Source: Bathymodiolus brooksi
Lineage: Eukaryota; Mollusca; Bivalvia; Mytilida; Modiolidae
NCBI GenBank assembly: GCA_963680875.1
Contig: OY804582.1
Location: 52,470,646-52,534,645 of the forward strand
Direction of reading: 5' to 3'
DNA: 64,000 nt
The stretch's first letter is position 1, and each line of letters begins with the position of its first letter. A model generated the notes under the pieces. It saw nothing but the letters and a program-made list of their open reading frames with translations. It was not told the DNA's origin and searched no databases. The position numbers were made by a program, and so were the translations under genes. Positions 14,501-29,131 of this stretch are shown one piece after another.

Positions 14501-16241
14501 TGAAGTATAATACATGTATGTCAAGCTATCCTTGAGACCGGAAGTGGACGAAAATTGAGCCATAATGGTTGTACAGCCGCAATTTTGACCTATCCGACCA
14601 TGGTTTTATATCTCTGACTTGGTCCATAGGTCCTATGGAATGATCTACGGGGAATAGTTATCAAGCAGAGGCATTGACAAACGTTTTGAGGTATCATGCA
14701 TGCAGATCAAGCCTCCCTGAGCACCGGAAGTTGCCTATTACGGAGCTAAAATGGGATGCCAGGACTGTGACGTTATTCCGGGTAATAACGCATATTGGTT
14801 TTTCGCATTTTTCTGGCTAACGAGGGCTCCAGAAATAAAATCTAAACATATATATTAAGCAGAGACCCCTGTGCACATATTTGTTAAGGTATTTGGTTAT
14901 TCGGGCCGCCATGGGGACCGGAAGGGGGTGAAAACATAGGTAAACCGTTTTATTTTAACCTACCGCCGGACATTGGTTTTACATTATTTACTCCAATCAA
15001 GGGACGTATAGACAGTCTTACTGTATATATTTATAAAGCAGAGACATGTACAAACATTTTGAGGTATAATACATGTATGTCAAGCTATCCTGGAGACCGG
15101 AAGTGGACGAAAATTGAGCCATAATGGTTGTACAGCCGGCAATTTTGACCTACCCGACCATGGTTTTTTACATCTTACTTGGTCCACAGGTCCTATGGAA
15201 TGATCTACGGGGAATAGTTATCAAGCAGAGTCATTGACAAACGTTTTGAGGTATCATACATGCAGATCAAGCCTCCCTGAGCACCGGAAGTTGCCTATTA
15301 CAGAGCTAAAATGGGATGCCAGCACCGTGACGGTTATTCCGGGTAATAACGCATATTGGTTTTTCGCATTTTTCTAGCTAACGAGGGCTCCAGAAATAAA
15401 AACTGTGCATATATATTAAGCAGAGACCCCTGTGCACATATTTGTTAAGGTATTTGGTTATTCGGGCCGCCATGGGGACCGGAAGGGGGTGAAAACATAG
15501 GTAAACCGTTTTATTTTAACCTACCGCGGACATTGGTTTTACATTATTTACTCCATTCAAGGGGCGTATAGACAGTCTTACTGTATATATTTATAAAGCA
15601 GAGACATGTACAAACATTTTGAAGTATAATACATGTATGTCAAGCTATCCTTGAGACCGGAAGTGGACGAAAATTGAGCCATAATGGTTGTACAGCCGCA
15701 ATTTTGACCTATCCGACCATGGTTTTATACCTCTGACTTGGTCCACAGGTCCTATGGAATGATCTACGGGGAATAGTTATCAAGCAGAGGCATTGACAAA
15801 CGTTTTGAGGTATCATACATGCAGATCAAGCCTCCCTGAGCACCGGAAGTTGCCTATTACAGAGCTAAAATGGGATGCCAGGACTGTGACGTTATTCGGG
15901 TAATAACGCATATTGGTTTTTCGCATTTTTCTGGCTAACGAGGGCTCCAGAAATAAAAACTAAACATATATATTAAGCAGAGACCCCTGTGCACATATTT
16001 GTTAAGGTATTTGGTTATTCGGGCCGCCATGGGGACCGGAAGGGGGTGAAAACATAGGTAAAACGTTTTATTTTAACCTACCGCCGGACATTGGTTTTAC
16101 ATTATTTACTCCAATCAAGGGGCGTATAGACAGTCTTACTGTATATATTTATAAAGCAGAGACATGTACAAACATTTTGAGGTATAATACATGTATGTCA
16201 AGCTATACTGGAGACCGGAAGTGGACGAAAATTGAGCCATA
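5600..16241 (+). repeat. ~3.92-kb seven-monomer higher-order repeat
   Basis: Marker variants recur at multiples of the monomer. The block beginning at 5600 recurs at 9519 (3919 bp, seven monomers), again at 12320 (2801 bp, five monomers, i.e. lacking one dimer) and at about 16242 (3922 bp). A private double variant, TTTTTCTAGCTAACG followed by AACTGTGCAT, appears near 7531, 8651, 11452 and 15373, again spaced by two or seven monomers. The pattern is a seven-monomer unit with internal gain or loss of a dimer, as unequal exchange would produce. Confidence 0.75.
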
Positions 16242-19200
16242 ATGGTTGTACAGCCGCAATTTTGACCTATCCGACCATGGTTTTATACCTCTGACTTGGT
16301 CCACAGGTCCTATGGAATGATCTACGGGGAATAGTTATCAAGCAGAGGCATTGACAAACGTTTTGAGGTATCATACATGTAGATCAAGCCTTCCTGAGGA
16401 CCGGAAGTTGCCTATTACGGAGCTAAAATGGGATGCCAGGACTGTGACGGATATTCCGGGTAATAACACATATTGGTTTTTTGCATTTTTCTGGCAAACG
16501 AAGGGCTCCAGAAATAAAAACTAAACATATATATTAAGCAGAGAACCCTGCGCACATATTTGTTAAGGTATTTGGTTATTCGGGCCGCCATGGGGACCGG
16601 AAGGGGGTGAAAACATAGGTAAACCATTTTATTTTAACCTACCGCCGGACATTGGTTTTACATTATTTACTCCAATCAAGGGACGTATAGATAGTCTTAC
16701 TGTATATATTTATAAAGCAGAGACATGTACAAACATTTTGAGGTATAATACATGTATGTCAAGCTATCCTGGAGACCGGAAGTGGACGAAAATTGAGCCA
16801 TAATGGTTGTACAGCAGGCAATTTTGACCTATCAGACCATGGTTTTATACCTCTGACTTGGTCCACAGGTCCTATGGAATGATCTACGGGGAATAGTTAT
16901 CAACCAGAGTCATTGACAAACGTTTTGAGGTATCATACATGCAGATCAAGCCTCCCTGAGCACCGGAAGTTGCCTATTACAGAGCTAAAATGGGATGCCA
17001 GCACCGTGACGGTTATTCCGGGTAATAACGCATATTGGTTTTTCGCATTTTTCTGGCTAACGAGGGCTCCAGAAATAAAAACTAAACATATATATTAAGC
17101 AGAGACCCCTGTGCACATATTTGTTAAGGTATTTGGTTATTCGGGCCGCCATGGGGACCGGAAGGGGGTGAAAACATAGGTAAAACGTTTTATTTTAACC
17201 TACCGCCGGACATTGGTTTTACATTATTTACTCCAATCAAGGGGCGTATAGACAGTCTTACTGTATATATTTATAAAGCAGAGACATGTACAAACATTTT
17301 GAGGTATAATACATGTATGTCAAGCTATCCTGGAGACCGGAAGTGGACGAAAATTGAGCCATAATGGTTGTACAGCCGCAATTTTGACCTATCCGACCAT
17401 GGTTTTATACCTCTGACTTGGTCCACAGGTCCTATGGAATGATCTACGGGGAATAGTTATCAAGCAGAGGCATTGACAAACGTTTTGAGGTATCATACAT
17501 GTAGATCAAGCCTTCCTGAGGACCGGAAGTTGCCTATTACGGAGCTAAAATGGGATGCCAGGACTGTGACGGATATTCCGGGTAATAACACATATTGGTT
17601 TTTTGCATTTTTCTGGCAAACGAAGGGCTCCAGAAATAAAAACTAAACATATATATTAAGCAGAGAACCCTGCGCACATATTTGTTAAGGTATTTGGTTA
17701 TTCGGGCCGCCATGGGGACCGGAAGGGGGTGAAAACATAGGTAAACCATTTTATTTTAACCTACCGCCGGACATTGGTTTTACATTATTTACTCCAATCA
17801 AGGGACGTATAGATAGTCTTACTGTATATATTTATAAAGCAGAGACATGTACAAACATTTTGAGGTATAATACATGTATGTCAAGCTATCCTGGAGACCG
17901 GAAGTGGACGAAAATTGAGCCATAATGGTTGTACAGCAGGCAATTTTGACCTATCAGACCATGGTTTTATACCTCTGACTTGGTCCACAGGTCCTATGGA
18001 ATGATCTACGGGGAATAGTTATCAACCAGAGTCATTGACAAACGTTTTGAGGTATCATACATGCAGATCAAGCCTCCCTGAGCACCGGAAGTTGCCTATT
18101 ACAGAGCTAAAATGGGATGCCAGCACCGTGACGGTTATTCCGGGTAATAACGCATATTGGTTTTTCGCATTTTTCTGGCTAACGAGGGCTCCAGAAATAA
18201 AAACTAAACATATATATTAAGCAGAGACCCCTGTGCACATATTTGTTAAGGTATTTGGTTATTCGGGCCGCCATGGGGACCGGAAGGGGGTGAAAACATA
18301 GGTAAAACGTTTTATTTTAACCTACCGCCGGACATTGGTTTTACATTATTTACTCCAATCAAGGGGCGTATAGACAGTCTTACTGTATATATTTATAAAG
18401 CAGAGACATGTACAAACATTTTGAGGTATAATACATGTATGTCAAGCTATCCTGGAGACCGGAAGTGGACGAAAATTGAGCCATAATGGTTGTACAGCCG
18501 CAATTTTGACCTATCCGACCATGGTTTTATACCTCTGACTTGGTCCACAGGTCCTATGGAATGATCTACGGGGAATAGTTATCAAGCAGAGGCATTGACA
18601 AACGTTTTGAGGTATCATACATGTAGATCAAGCCTTCCTGAGGACCGGAAGTTGCCTATTACGGAGCTAAAATGGGATGCCAGGACTGTGACGGATATTC
18701 CGGGTAATAACACATATTGGTTTTTTGCATTTTTCTGGCAAACGAAGGGCTCCAGAAATAAAAACTAAACATATATATTAAGCAGAGAACCCTGCGCACA
18801 TATTTGTTAAGGTATTTGGTTATTCGGGCCGCCATGGGGACCGGAAGGGGGTGAAAACATAGGTAAACCATTTTATTTTAACCTACCGCCGGACATTGGT
18901 TTTACATTATTTACTCCAATCAAGGGACGTATAGATAGTCTTACTGTATATATTTATAAAGCAGAGACATGTACAAACATTTTGAGGTATAATACATGTA
19001 TGTCAAGCTATCCTGGAGACCGGAAGTGGACGAAAATTGAGCCATAATGGTTGTACAGCAGGCAATTTTGACCTATCAGACCATGGTTTTATACCTCTGA
19101 CTTGGTCCACAGGTCCTATGGAATGATCTACGGGGAATAGTTATCAACCAGAGTCATTGACAAACGTTTTGAGGTATCATACATGCAGATCAAGCCTCCC

Positions 19201-19607
19201 TGAGCACCGGAAGTTGCCTATTACAGAGCTAAAATGGGATGCCAGCACCGTGACGGTTATTCCGGGTAATAACGCATATTGGTTTTTCGCATTTTTCTGG
19301 CTAACGAGGGCTCCAGAAATAAAAACTAAACATATATATTAAGCAGAGACCCCTGTGCACATATTTGTTAAGGTATTTGGTTATTCGGGCCGCCATGGGG
19401 ACCGGAAGGGGGTGAAAACATAGGTAAACCGTTTTATTTTAACCTACCGCCGGACATTGGTTTTACATTATTTACTCCATTCAAGGGGCGTATAGACAGT
19501 CTTACTGTATATATTTATAAAGCAGAGACATGTACAAACATTTTGAGGTATAATACATGTATGTCAAGCTATCCTGGAGACCGGAAGTGGACGAAAATTG
19601 AGCCATA
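16242..19607 (+). repeat. Dimer higher-order repeat, three copies of 1122 bp
   Basis: Three successive two-monomer blocks (about 16242-17363, 17364-18485, 18486-19607) share private variants. These include TTCTGGCAAACGAAGGG, GACGTATAGATAGTC, ACAGCAGGCAATTTTGACC with CTATCAGACC, and TTATCAACCAGAGTC. The last copy differs slightly in its second monomer, where it reverts to the form seen near 13 kb. Confidence 0.8.
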
Positions 19608-22600
19608 ATGGTTGTACAGCCGGCAATTTTGACCTATCCGACCATGGTTTTATACCTCTGACTTGGTCCACAGGTCCTATGGAATGATCTACGGGGAATA
19701 GTTATCAAGCAGAGGCATTGGCAAACGTTTTGAGGTATCATACATGTAGATCAAGCCTTCCTGAGGACCGGAAGTTGCCTATTACGGAGCTAAAATGGGA
19801 TGCCAGGACTGTGACGGATATTCCGGGTAATAACACATATTGGTTTTTTGCATTTTTCTGGCTAACGAAGGGCTCCAGAAATAAAAACTAAACATATATA
19901 TTAAGCAGAGAACCCTGCGCACATATTTGTTAAGGTATTTGGTTATTCAGGCCGCCATGGGGACCGGAAGGGGGTGAAAACATAGGTAAACCGTTTTATT
20001 TTAACCTACCGCCGGACATTGGTTTTACATTATTTACTCCAATCAAGGGGCGTATAGACAGTCTTACTGTATATATTTATAAAGCAGAGACATGTACAAA
20101 CATTTTGAGGTATAATACATGTATGTCAAGCTATCCTGGAGACCGGAAGTGGACGAAAATTGAGCCATAATGGTTGTACAGCCGGCAATTTTGACCTACC
20201 CGACCATGGTTTTTTACATCTTACTTGGTCCACAGGTCCTATGGAATGATCTACGGGGAATAGTTATCAAGCAGAGTCATTGACAAACGTTTTGAGGTAT
20301 CATACATGCAGATCAAGCCTCCCTGAGCACCGGAAGTTGCCTATTACAGAGCTAAAATGGGATGCCAGCACCGTGACGGTTATTCCGGGTAATAACGCAT
20401 ATTGGTTTTTCGCATTTTTCTGGCTAACGAGGGCTCCAGAAATAAAAACTGAACATATGTATTAAGCAGAGACCCCTGTGCACATATTTGTTAAGGTATT
20501 TGGTTATTCGGGCTGCCATGGGGACCGGAAGGGAGTGAAAACATAGGTAAACCGTTTTATTTTAACCTACCGCCGGACATTGGTTTTACATTATTTACTC
20601 CATTCAAGGGGCGTATAGACAGTCTTACTGTATATATTTATAAAGCAGAGACATGTACAAACATTTTGAAGTATAATACATGTATGTCAAGCTATCCTTG
20701 AGACCGGAAGTGGACGAAAATTGAGCCATAATGGTTGTACAGCCGCAATTTTGACCTATCCGACCATGGTTTTATACCTCTGACTTGGTCCACAGGTCCT
20801 ATGGAATGATCTACGGGGAATAGTTATCAAGCAGAGGCATTGACAAACGTTTTGAGGTATCATACATGTAGATCAAGCCTTCCTGAGGACTGGAAGTTGC
20901 CTATTACAGAGCTAAAATGGGATGCCAGGACCCTGACGGTTATTCCGTGTAATAACGCATATTGGTTTTTCGCATTTTTCTGGCTAACGAGGGCTCCAGA
21001 AATAAAAACTAAACATATATATTAAGTAGAGACCCCTGTGCACATATTTGTTTAGGTATGTGGTTATTCGGGCCGCCATGGGGACCGGAAGGGGGTGAAA
21101 ACATAGGTAAACCGTTTTATTTTAACCTACCGCGGACATTGGTTTTACATTATTTACTCCATTCAAGGGGCGTATAGACAGTCTTACTGTATATATTTAT
21201 AAAGCAGAGACATGTACAAACATTTTGAAGTATAATACATGTATGTCAAGCTATCCTGGAGACCGGAAGTGGACGAAAATTGAGCCATAATGGTTGTACA
21301 GCCGCAAATTTAACCTACCGACCATGGTTTTTTACATCTTACTTGGTCCACAGGTCCTATGGAATGATCTACGGGGAATAGTTATCAAGCAGAGGCATTG
21401 ACAAACGTTTTGAGGTATCATACATGTAGATCAAGCCTCCCTGAGGACCGGAAGTTGCCTATTACAGAGCTAAAATGGGATGCCAGGACCGTGACGGTTA
21501 TTCCGTGTAATAACGCATATTGGTTTTTCGCATTTTTCTGGCTAACGAGGGCTCCAGAAATAAAAACTGAACATATATATTAAGAAGAGACCCCTGTGCA
21601 CATATTTGTTAAGGTATTTGGTTATTCGGGCCGCCATGGGGACCGGAAGGGGGTGAAAACATAGGTAAACCGTTTTATTTTAACCTACCGCTGGACATTG
21701 GTTTTACATTATTTACTCCAATCAAGGGGCGTATAGACAGTCTTACTGTATATATTTATAAAGCAGAGACATGTACAAACATTTTGAGGTATAATACATG
21801 TATGTCAACTATCCTGGAGACCGGAAGTGGACGAAAATTGAGCCATAATGGTTGTACAGCCGGCAATTTTGACCTACCCGACCATGGTTTTTTACTTCTT
21901 ACTTGGTCCACAGGTCCTATGGAATGATCTACGGGGAATAGTTATCAAGCAGAGGCATTGACAAACGTTTTGAGGTATCATACATGCAGATCAAGCCTCC
22001 CTGAGCACCGGAAGTTGCCTATTACAGAGCTAAAATGGGATGCCAGGACCGTGACGGTTATTCCGGGTAATAACGCATATTGGTTTTTCGCATTTTTCTG
22101 GCTAACGAGGGCTCCAGAAATAAAAACTAAACATATATATTAAGCAGAGACCCCTGTGCACATATTTGTTAAGGTATTTGGTTATTCGGGCCGCCATGGG
22201 GACCGGAAGGGGGTGAAAACATAGGTAAACCGTTTTATTTTAACCTACCGCGGACATTGGTTTTACATTATTTACTCCATTCAAGGGGCGTATAGACAGT
22301 CTTACTGTATATATTTATATCGCAGAGACATGTACAAACATTTTGAAGTATAATACATGTATGTCAAGCTATCCTGGAGACCGGAAGTGGACGAAAATTG
22401 AGCCATAATGGTTGTACAGCCGGCAATTTTAACCTACCGACCATGGTTTTTTACATCTTACTTGGTCCACAGGTCCTATGGAATGATCTACGGGGGAATA
22501 GTTATCAAGCAGAGGCATTGACAAACGTTTTGAGGTATCATACATGTAGATCAAGACTCCCTGAGGACCGGAAGTTGCCTATTACAGAGCTAAAATGGGA

Positions 22601-24086
22601 TGCCAGGACCGTGACGGTTATTCCGGGTAATAACGCATATTGGTTTTTCGCATTTTTCTGGCTAAATAGGGCTCCAGAAATAAAAACTAAACATATATAT
22701 TAAGCAGAGACCCCTGTGCACATATTTGTTAATGTATTTGGTTATTCAGGCCGCCATGGGGACCGGAAGGGGGTGAAAACATAGGTAAACCGTTTTATTT
22801 TAACCTACCGCGGACATTGGTTTTACATTATTCACTCCAATCAAGGGGCGTATAGACAGTCTTACTGTATATATTTATAAAGCAGAGACATGTACAAACA
22901 TTTTGAGGTATAATACATGTATGTCAAGCTATCCTGGAGACCGGAAGTGGACGAATATTGAGCCATAATGGTTGTACAGCCGGCAATTTTGACCTATCCG
23001 ACCATGGTTTTATACCTCTGACTTGGTCCACAGGTCCTATGGAATGATCTACGGGGAATAGTTATCAAGCAGAGGCATTGACAAACGTTTTGAGGTATCA
23101 TACATGTAGATCAAGCCTCCCTGAGGACCGGAAGTTGCCTATTACAGAGCTAAAATGGGATGCCAGGACTGTGACGGTTATTCCGTGTAATAACGCATAT
23201 TGGTTTTTCGCATTTTTCTGGCTAAATAGGGCTCCAGAAATAAAAACTGAACATATATATTAAGCAGAGACCCCTGTGCACATATTTGTTATGGTATTTG
23301 GTTATTCGGGCCGCCATGGGGACCGGAAGGGGGTGAAAACATAGGTAAACCGTTTTATTTTAACCTACCGCCGGACATTGGTTTTACATTATTTACTCCA
23401 ATCAAGGGGCGTATAGACAGTCTTACTGTATATATTTATAAAGCAGAGACATGTACAAACATTTTGAGGTATAATACATGTATGTCAACTATCCTGGAGA
23501 CCGGAAGTGGACGAAAATTGAGCCATAATGGTTGTACAGCCGCAATTTTGACCTACCCGACCATGGTTTTTTACTTCTTACTTGGTCCACAGGTCCTATG
23601 GAATGATCTACGGGGAATAGTTATCAAGCAGAGGCATTGACAAACGTTTTGAGGTATCATACATGCAGATCAAGCCTCCCTGAGCACCGGAAGTTGCCTA
23701 TTACAGAGCTAAAATGGGATGCCAGGACCGTGACGGTTATTCCGGGTAATAACGCATATTGGTTTTTCGCATTTTTCTGGCTAACGAGGGCTCCAGAAAT
23801 AAAAACTAAACATATATATTAAGCAGAGACCCCTGTGCACATATTTGTTAGGGTATTTGGTTATTCGGGCCGCCATGGGGACCGGAAGGGGGTGAAAACA
23901 TAGGTAAACCGTTTTATTTTAACCTACCGCGGACATTGGTTTTACATTATTTACTCCATTCAAGGGGCGTATAGACAGTCTTACTGTATATATTTATAAA
24001 GCAGAGACATGTACAAACATTTTGAAGTATAATACATGTATGTCAAGCTATCCTGGATACCGGAAGTGGACGAAAATTGAGCCATA

Positions 24087-27000
24087 ATGGTTGTACAGCC
24101 GGCAATTTTAACCTACCGACCATGGTTTTTTACATCTTACTTGGTCCACAGGTCCTATGGAATGATCTACGGGGAATAGTTATCAAGCAGAGGCATTGAC
24201 AAACGTTTTGAGGTATCATACATGTAGATCAAGCCTCCCTGAGGACCGGAAGTTGCCTATTACAGAGCTAAAATGGGATGCCAGGACTGTGACGGTTATT
24301 CCGGGTAATAACGCATATTGGTTTTTCGCATTTTTCTGGCTAAATAGGGCTCCAGAAATAAAAACTAAACATTTATATTAAGCAGAGACCCCTGTGCACA
24401 TATTTGTTAATGTATTTGGTTATTCGGGCCGCCATGGGGACCGGAAGGGGGTGAAAACATAGGTAAACCGTTTTATTTTAACCTACCGCGGACATTGGTT
24501 TTACATTATTTACTCCAATCAAGGGGCGTATAGACAGTCTTACTGTATATATTTATAAAGCAGAGACATGTACAAACATTTTGAGGTTTAATACATGTAT
24601 GTCAAGCTATCCTGGAGACCGGAAGTGGACGACAATTGAGCCATAATGGTTGTACAGCCGGCAATTTTGACCTACCCGACCATGGTTTTTTACTTCTTAC
24701 TTGGTCCACAGGTCCTATGGAATGATCTACGGGGAATAGTTATCAGGCAGACGCATTGACAAACGTTTTGAGGTATCATACATGTAGATCAAGCCTCCGT
24801 GAGGACCGGAAGTTGCCTATTACAGAGCTAAAATGGGATGCCAGGACCGTGACGGATATTCGGGTAATAACGCATATTGGTTTTTCCCATTTTTCTGGCT
24901 AACGAAGGGCTCCAGAAATAAAAACTGAACATATATATATTAAGCAGAGACCTCTGGGCACATATTTGTTCAGGTATTTGGTTATTCGGGCCGCCATGGG
25001 GACCGGCAGGGGGTGAAAACATAGGTAAACCGTTTTATTTTAACCTACCGCGGACATTGGTTTTACATTATTTACTCCAATCAAGGGGCGTATAGACAGT
25101 CTTACCGTATATATTTATAAAGCAGAGACATGTACAAACATTTTGAGGTATAATACATGTATGTCAAGCTATCCTGGAGACCGGAAGTGGACGAATATTG
25201 AGCCATAATGGTTGTACAGCCGCAATTTTGACCTATCCGACCATGGTTTTATACCTCTGACTTGGTCCACAGGTCCTATGGAATGATCTACGGGGAATAG
25301 TTATCAAGCAGAGGCATTGATAAACGTTTTGAGGTATCATACATGTAGATCAAGCCTTCCTGAGGACCGGACGTTGCCTATTACGGAGCTAAAATGGGAT
25401 GCCAGGACTGTGACGGATATTCGGGTAATAACGCATATTGGTTTTTCCCATTTTTCTGGCTAACGAAGGGCTCCAGAAATAAAAACTAAACATATATATT
25501 AAGCAGAGAACCCTGCGCACATATTTGTTAATGTATTTGGTTATTCGGGCCGCCATGGGGACTGGAAGGGGGTGAAAACATTGGAAAACCATTTTATTTT
25601 AACCTACCGCCGGACATTGGTTTTACATTATTTACTCCAATCAAGGGGCGTATAGACAGTCTTACTGTATATATTTATATCGCAGAGACATGTACAAACA
25701 TTTTGAGGTATAATACATGTATGTCAAGCTATCCTGGAGACCGGAAGTGGACGACAATTGAGCCATAATGGTTGTACAGCCGCAATTTTGACCTACCCGA
25801 CCATGGTTTTTTACTTCTTACTTGGTCCACAGGTCCTATGGAATGATCTACGGGGAATAGTTATTAGGCAGACGCATTGACAAACGTTTTGAGGTATCAT
25901 ACATGTAGATCAAGCCTCCCTGAGGACCGGAAGTTGCCTATTACGGAGCTAAAATGGGATGCCAGGACTGTGACGGTTATTCCGGGTAATAACGCATATT
26001 GGTTTTTCGCATTTTTCTGGCTAAATAGGGCTCCAGAAATAAAAACTAAACATTTATATTAAGCAGAGACCCCTGTGCACATATTTGTTAATGTATTTGG
26101 TTATTCGGGCCGCCATGGGGACCGGAAGGGGGTGAAAACATAGGTAAACCGTTTTATTTTAACCTACCGCCGGACATTGGTTTTACATTATTTACTCCAA
26201 TCAAGGGGCGTATAGACAGTCTTACTGTATATATTTATAAAGCAGAGACATGTACAAACATTTTGAGGTTTAATACATGTATGTCAAGCTATCCTGGAGA
26301 CCGGAAGTGGACGACAATTGAGCCATAATGGTTGTACAGCCGGCAATTTTGACCTACCCGACCATGGTTTTTTGCTTCTTACTTGGTCCACAGGTCCTAT
26401 GGAATGATCTACGGGGAATAGTTATCAGGCAGACGCATTGACAAACGTTTTGAGGTATCATACATGTAGATCAAGCCTCCGTGAGGACCGGAAGTTGCCT
26501 ATTACAGAGCTAAAATGGGATGCCAGGACCGTGACGGATATTCGGGTAATAACGCATATTGGTTTTTCCCATTTTTCTGGCTAACGAAGGGCTCCAGAAA
26601 TAAAAACTGAACATATATATATTAAGCAGAGACCTCTGGGCACATATTTGTTCAGGTATTTGGTTATTCGGGCCGCCATGGGGACCGGCAGGGGGTGAAA
26701 ACATAGGTAAACCGTTTTATTTTAACCTACCGCGGACATTGGTTTTACATTATTTACTCCAATCAAGGGGCGTATAGACAGTCTTACCGTATATATTTAT
26801 AAAGCAGAGACATGTACAAACATTTTGAGGTATAATACATGTATGTCAAGCTATCCTGGAGACCGGAAGTGGACGAATATTGAGCCATAATGGTTGTACA
26901 GCGGCAATTTTGACCTATCCGACCATGGTTTTATACCTCTGACTTGGTCCACAGGTCCTATGGAATGATCTAGGGGGAATAGTTATCAAGCAGAGGCATT

Positions 27001-29131
27001 GATAAACGTTTTGAGGTATCATACATGTAGATCAAGCCTTCCTGAGGACCGGACGTTGCCTATTACGGAGCTAAAATGGGATGCCAGGACTGTGACGGAT
27101 ATTCGGGTAATAACGCATATTGGTTTTTCCCATTTTTCTGGCTAACGAAGGGCTCCAGAAATAAAAACTAAACATATATATTAAGCAGAGAACCCTGCGC
27201 ACATATTTGTTAATGTATTTGGTTATTCGGGCCGCCATGGGGACAGGAATGGGGTGAAAACATTGGAAAACCATTTTATTTTAACCTACCGCCGGACATT
27301 GGTTTTACATTATTTACTCCAATCAAGGGGCGTATAGACAGTCTTACTGTATATATTTATATCGCAGAGACATGTACAAACATTTTGAGGTATAATACAT
27401 GTATGTCAAGCTATCCTGGAGACCGGAAGTGGACGACAATTGAGCCATAATGGTTGTACAACCGGCAATTTTGACCTACCCGACCATGGTTTTTTACTTC
27501 TTACTTGGTCCACAGGTCCTATGGAATGATCTACGGGGAATAGTTATTAGGCAGACGCATTGACAAACGTTTTGAGGTATCATACATGTAGATCAAGCCT
27601 CCCTGAGGACCGGAAGTTGCCTATTACAGAGCTAAAATGGGATGCCAGGACTGTGACGGTTATTCCGGGTAATAACGCATATTGGTTTTTCGCATTTTTC
27701 TGGCTAAATAGGGCTCCAGAAATAAAAACTAAACATTTATATTAAGCAGAGACCCCTGTGCACATATTTTTTATGTATTTGGTTATTCGGGCCGCCATGG
27801 GGACCGGAAGGGGGTGAAAACATAGGTAAACCGTTTTATTTTAACCTACCGCCGGACATTGGTTTTACATTATTTACTCCAATCAAGGGGCGTATAGACA
27901 GTCTTACTGTATATATTTTTAAAGCAGAGACATGTACAAACATTTTGAGGTTTAATACATGTATGTCAAGCTATCCTGGAGACCGGAAGTGGACGACAAT
28001 TGAGCCATAATGGTTGTACAGCCGGCAATTTTGACCTACCCGACCATGGTTTTTTACTTCTTACTTGGTCCACAGGTCCTATGGAATGATCTACGGGGAA
28101 TAGTTATCAGGCAGACGCATTGACAAACGTTTTGAGGTATCATACATGTAGATCAAGCCTCCGTGAGGACCGGAAGTTGCCTATTACAGAGCTAAAATGG
28201 GATGCCAGGACCGTGACGGATATTCGGGTAATAACGCATATTGGTTTTTCCCATTTTTCTGGCTAACGAAGGGTTCCAGAAATAAAAACTGAACATATAT
28301 ATATTAAGCAGAGACCTCTGGGCACATATTTGTTCAGGTATTTGGTTATTCGGGCCGCCATGGGGACCGGCAGGGGGTGAAAACATAGGTAAACCGTTTT
28401 ATTTTAACCTACCGCGGACATTGGTTTTACATTATTTACTCCAATCAAGGGGCGTATAGACAGTCTTACCGTATATATTTATAAAGCAGAGACATGTACA
28501 AACATTTTGAGGTATAATACATGTATGTCAAGCTATCCTGGAGACCGGAAGTGGACGAATATTGAGCCATAATGGTTGTACAGCCGCAATTTTGACCTAT
28601 CCGACCATGGTTTTATACCTCTGACTTGGTCCACAGGTCCTATGGAATGATCTAGGGGGAATAGTTATCAAGCAGAGGCATTGATAAACGTTTTGAGGTA
28701 TCATACATGTAGATCAAGCCTTCCTGAGGACCGGAAGTTGCCTATTACGGAGCTAAAATGGGATGCCAGGACTGTGACGGATATTTGGGTAATAACGCAT
28801 ATTGGTTTTTCCCATTTTTCTGGCTAACGAAGGGCTCCAGAAATAAAAACTAAACATATATATTAAGCAGAGAACCCTGCGCACATATTTGTTAATGTAT
28901 TTGGTTATTCGGGCCGCAATGGTGACAGGAAGGGGGTGAAAACATTGGAAAACCATTTTATTTTAACCTACCGCCGAACATTGGTTTTACATTATTTACT
29001 CCAATCAAGGGGCGTATAGACAGTCTTACTGTATATATTTATATCGCAGAGACATGTACAAACATTTTGAGGTATAATACATGTATGTCAAGCTATCCTG
29101 GAGACCGGAAGTGGACGACAATTGAGCCATA
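24087..29131 (+). repeat. Trimer higher-order repeat, three copies of ~1682 bp
   Basis: Blocks 24087-25767, 25768-27449 and 27450-29131 each hold the same three monomer types in the same order. Type 1 carries GGCTAAATAGGGC and AAACATTTATATT. Type 2 carries AACATATATATATTAAGC, CCTCTGGGCAC and GACCGGCAGGGGG. Type 3 carries ATTGATAAACG, GTTAATGTATTTGG and ACATTGGAAAACC. A fourth, modified block begins at 29132. This is the cleanest higher-order repeat in the window. Confidence 0.88.
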
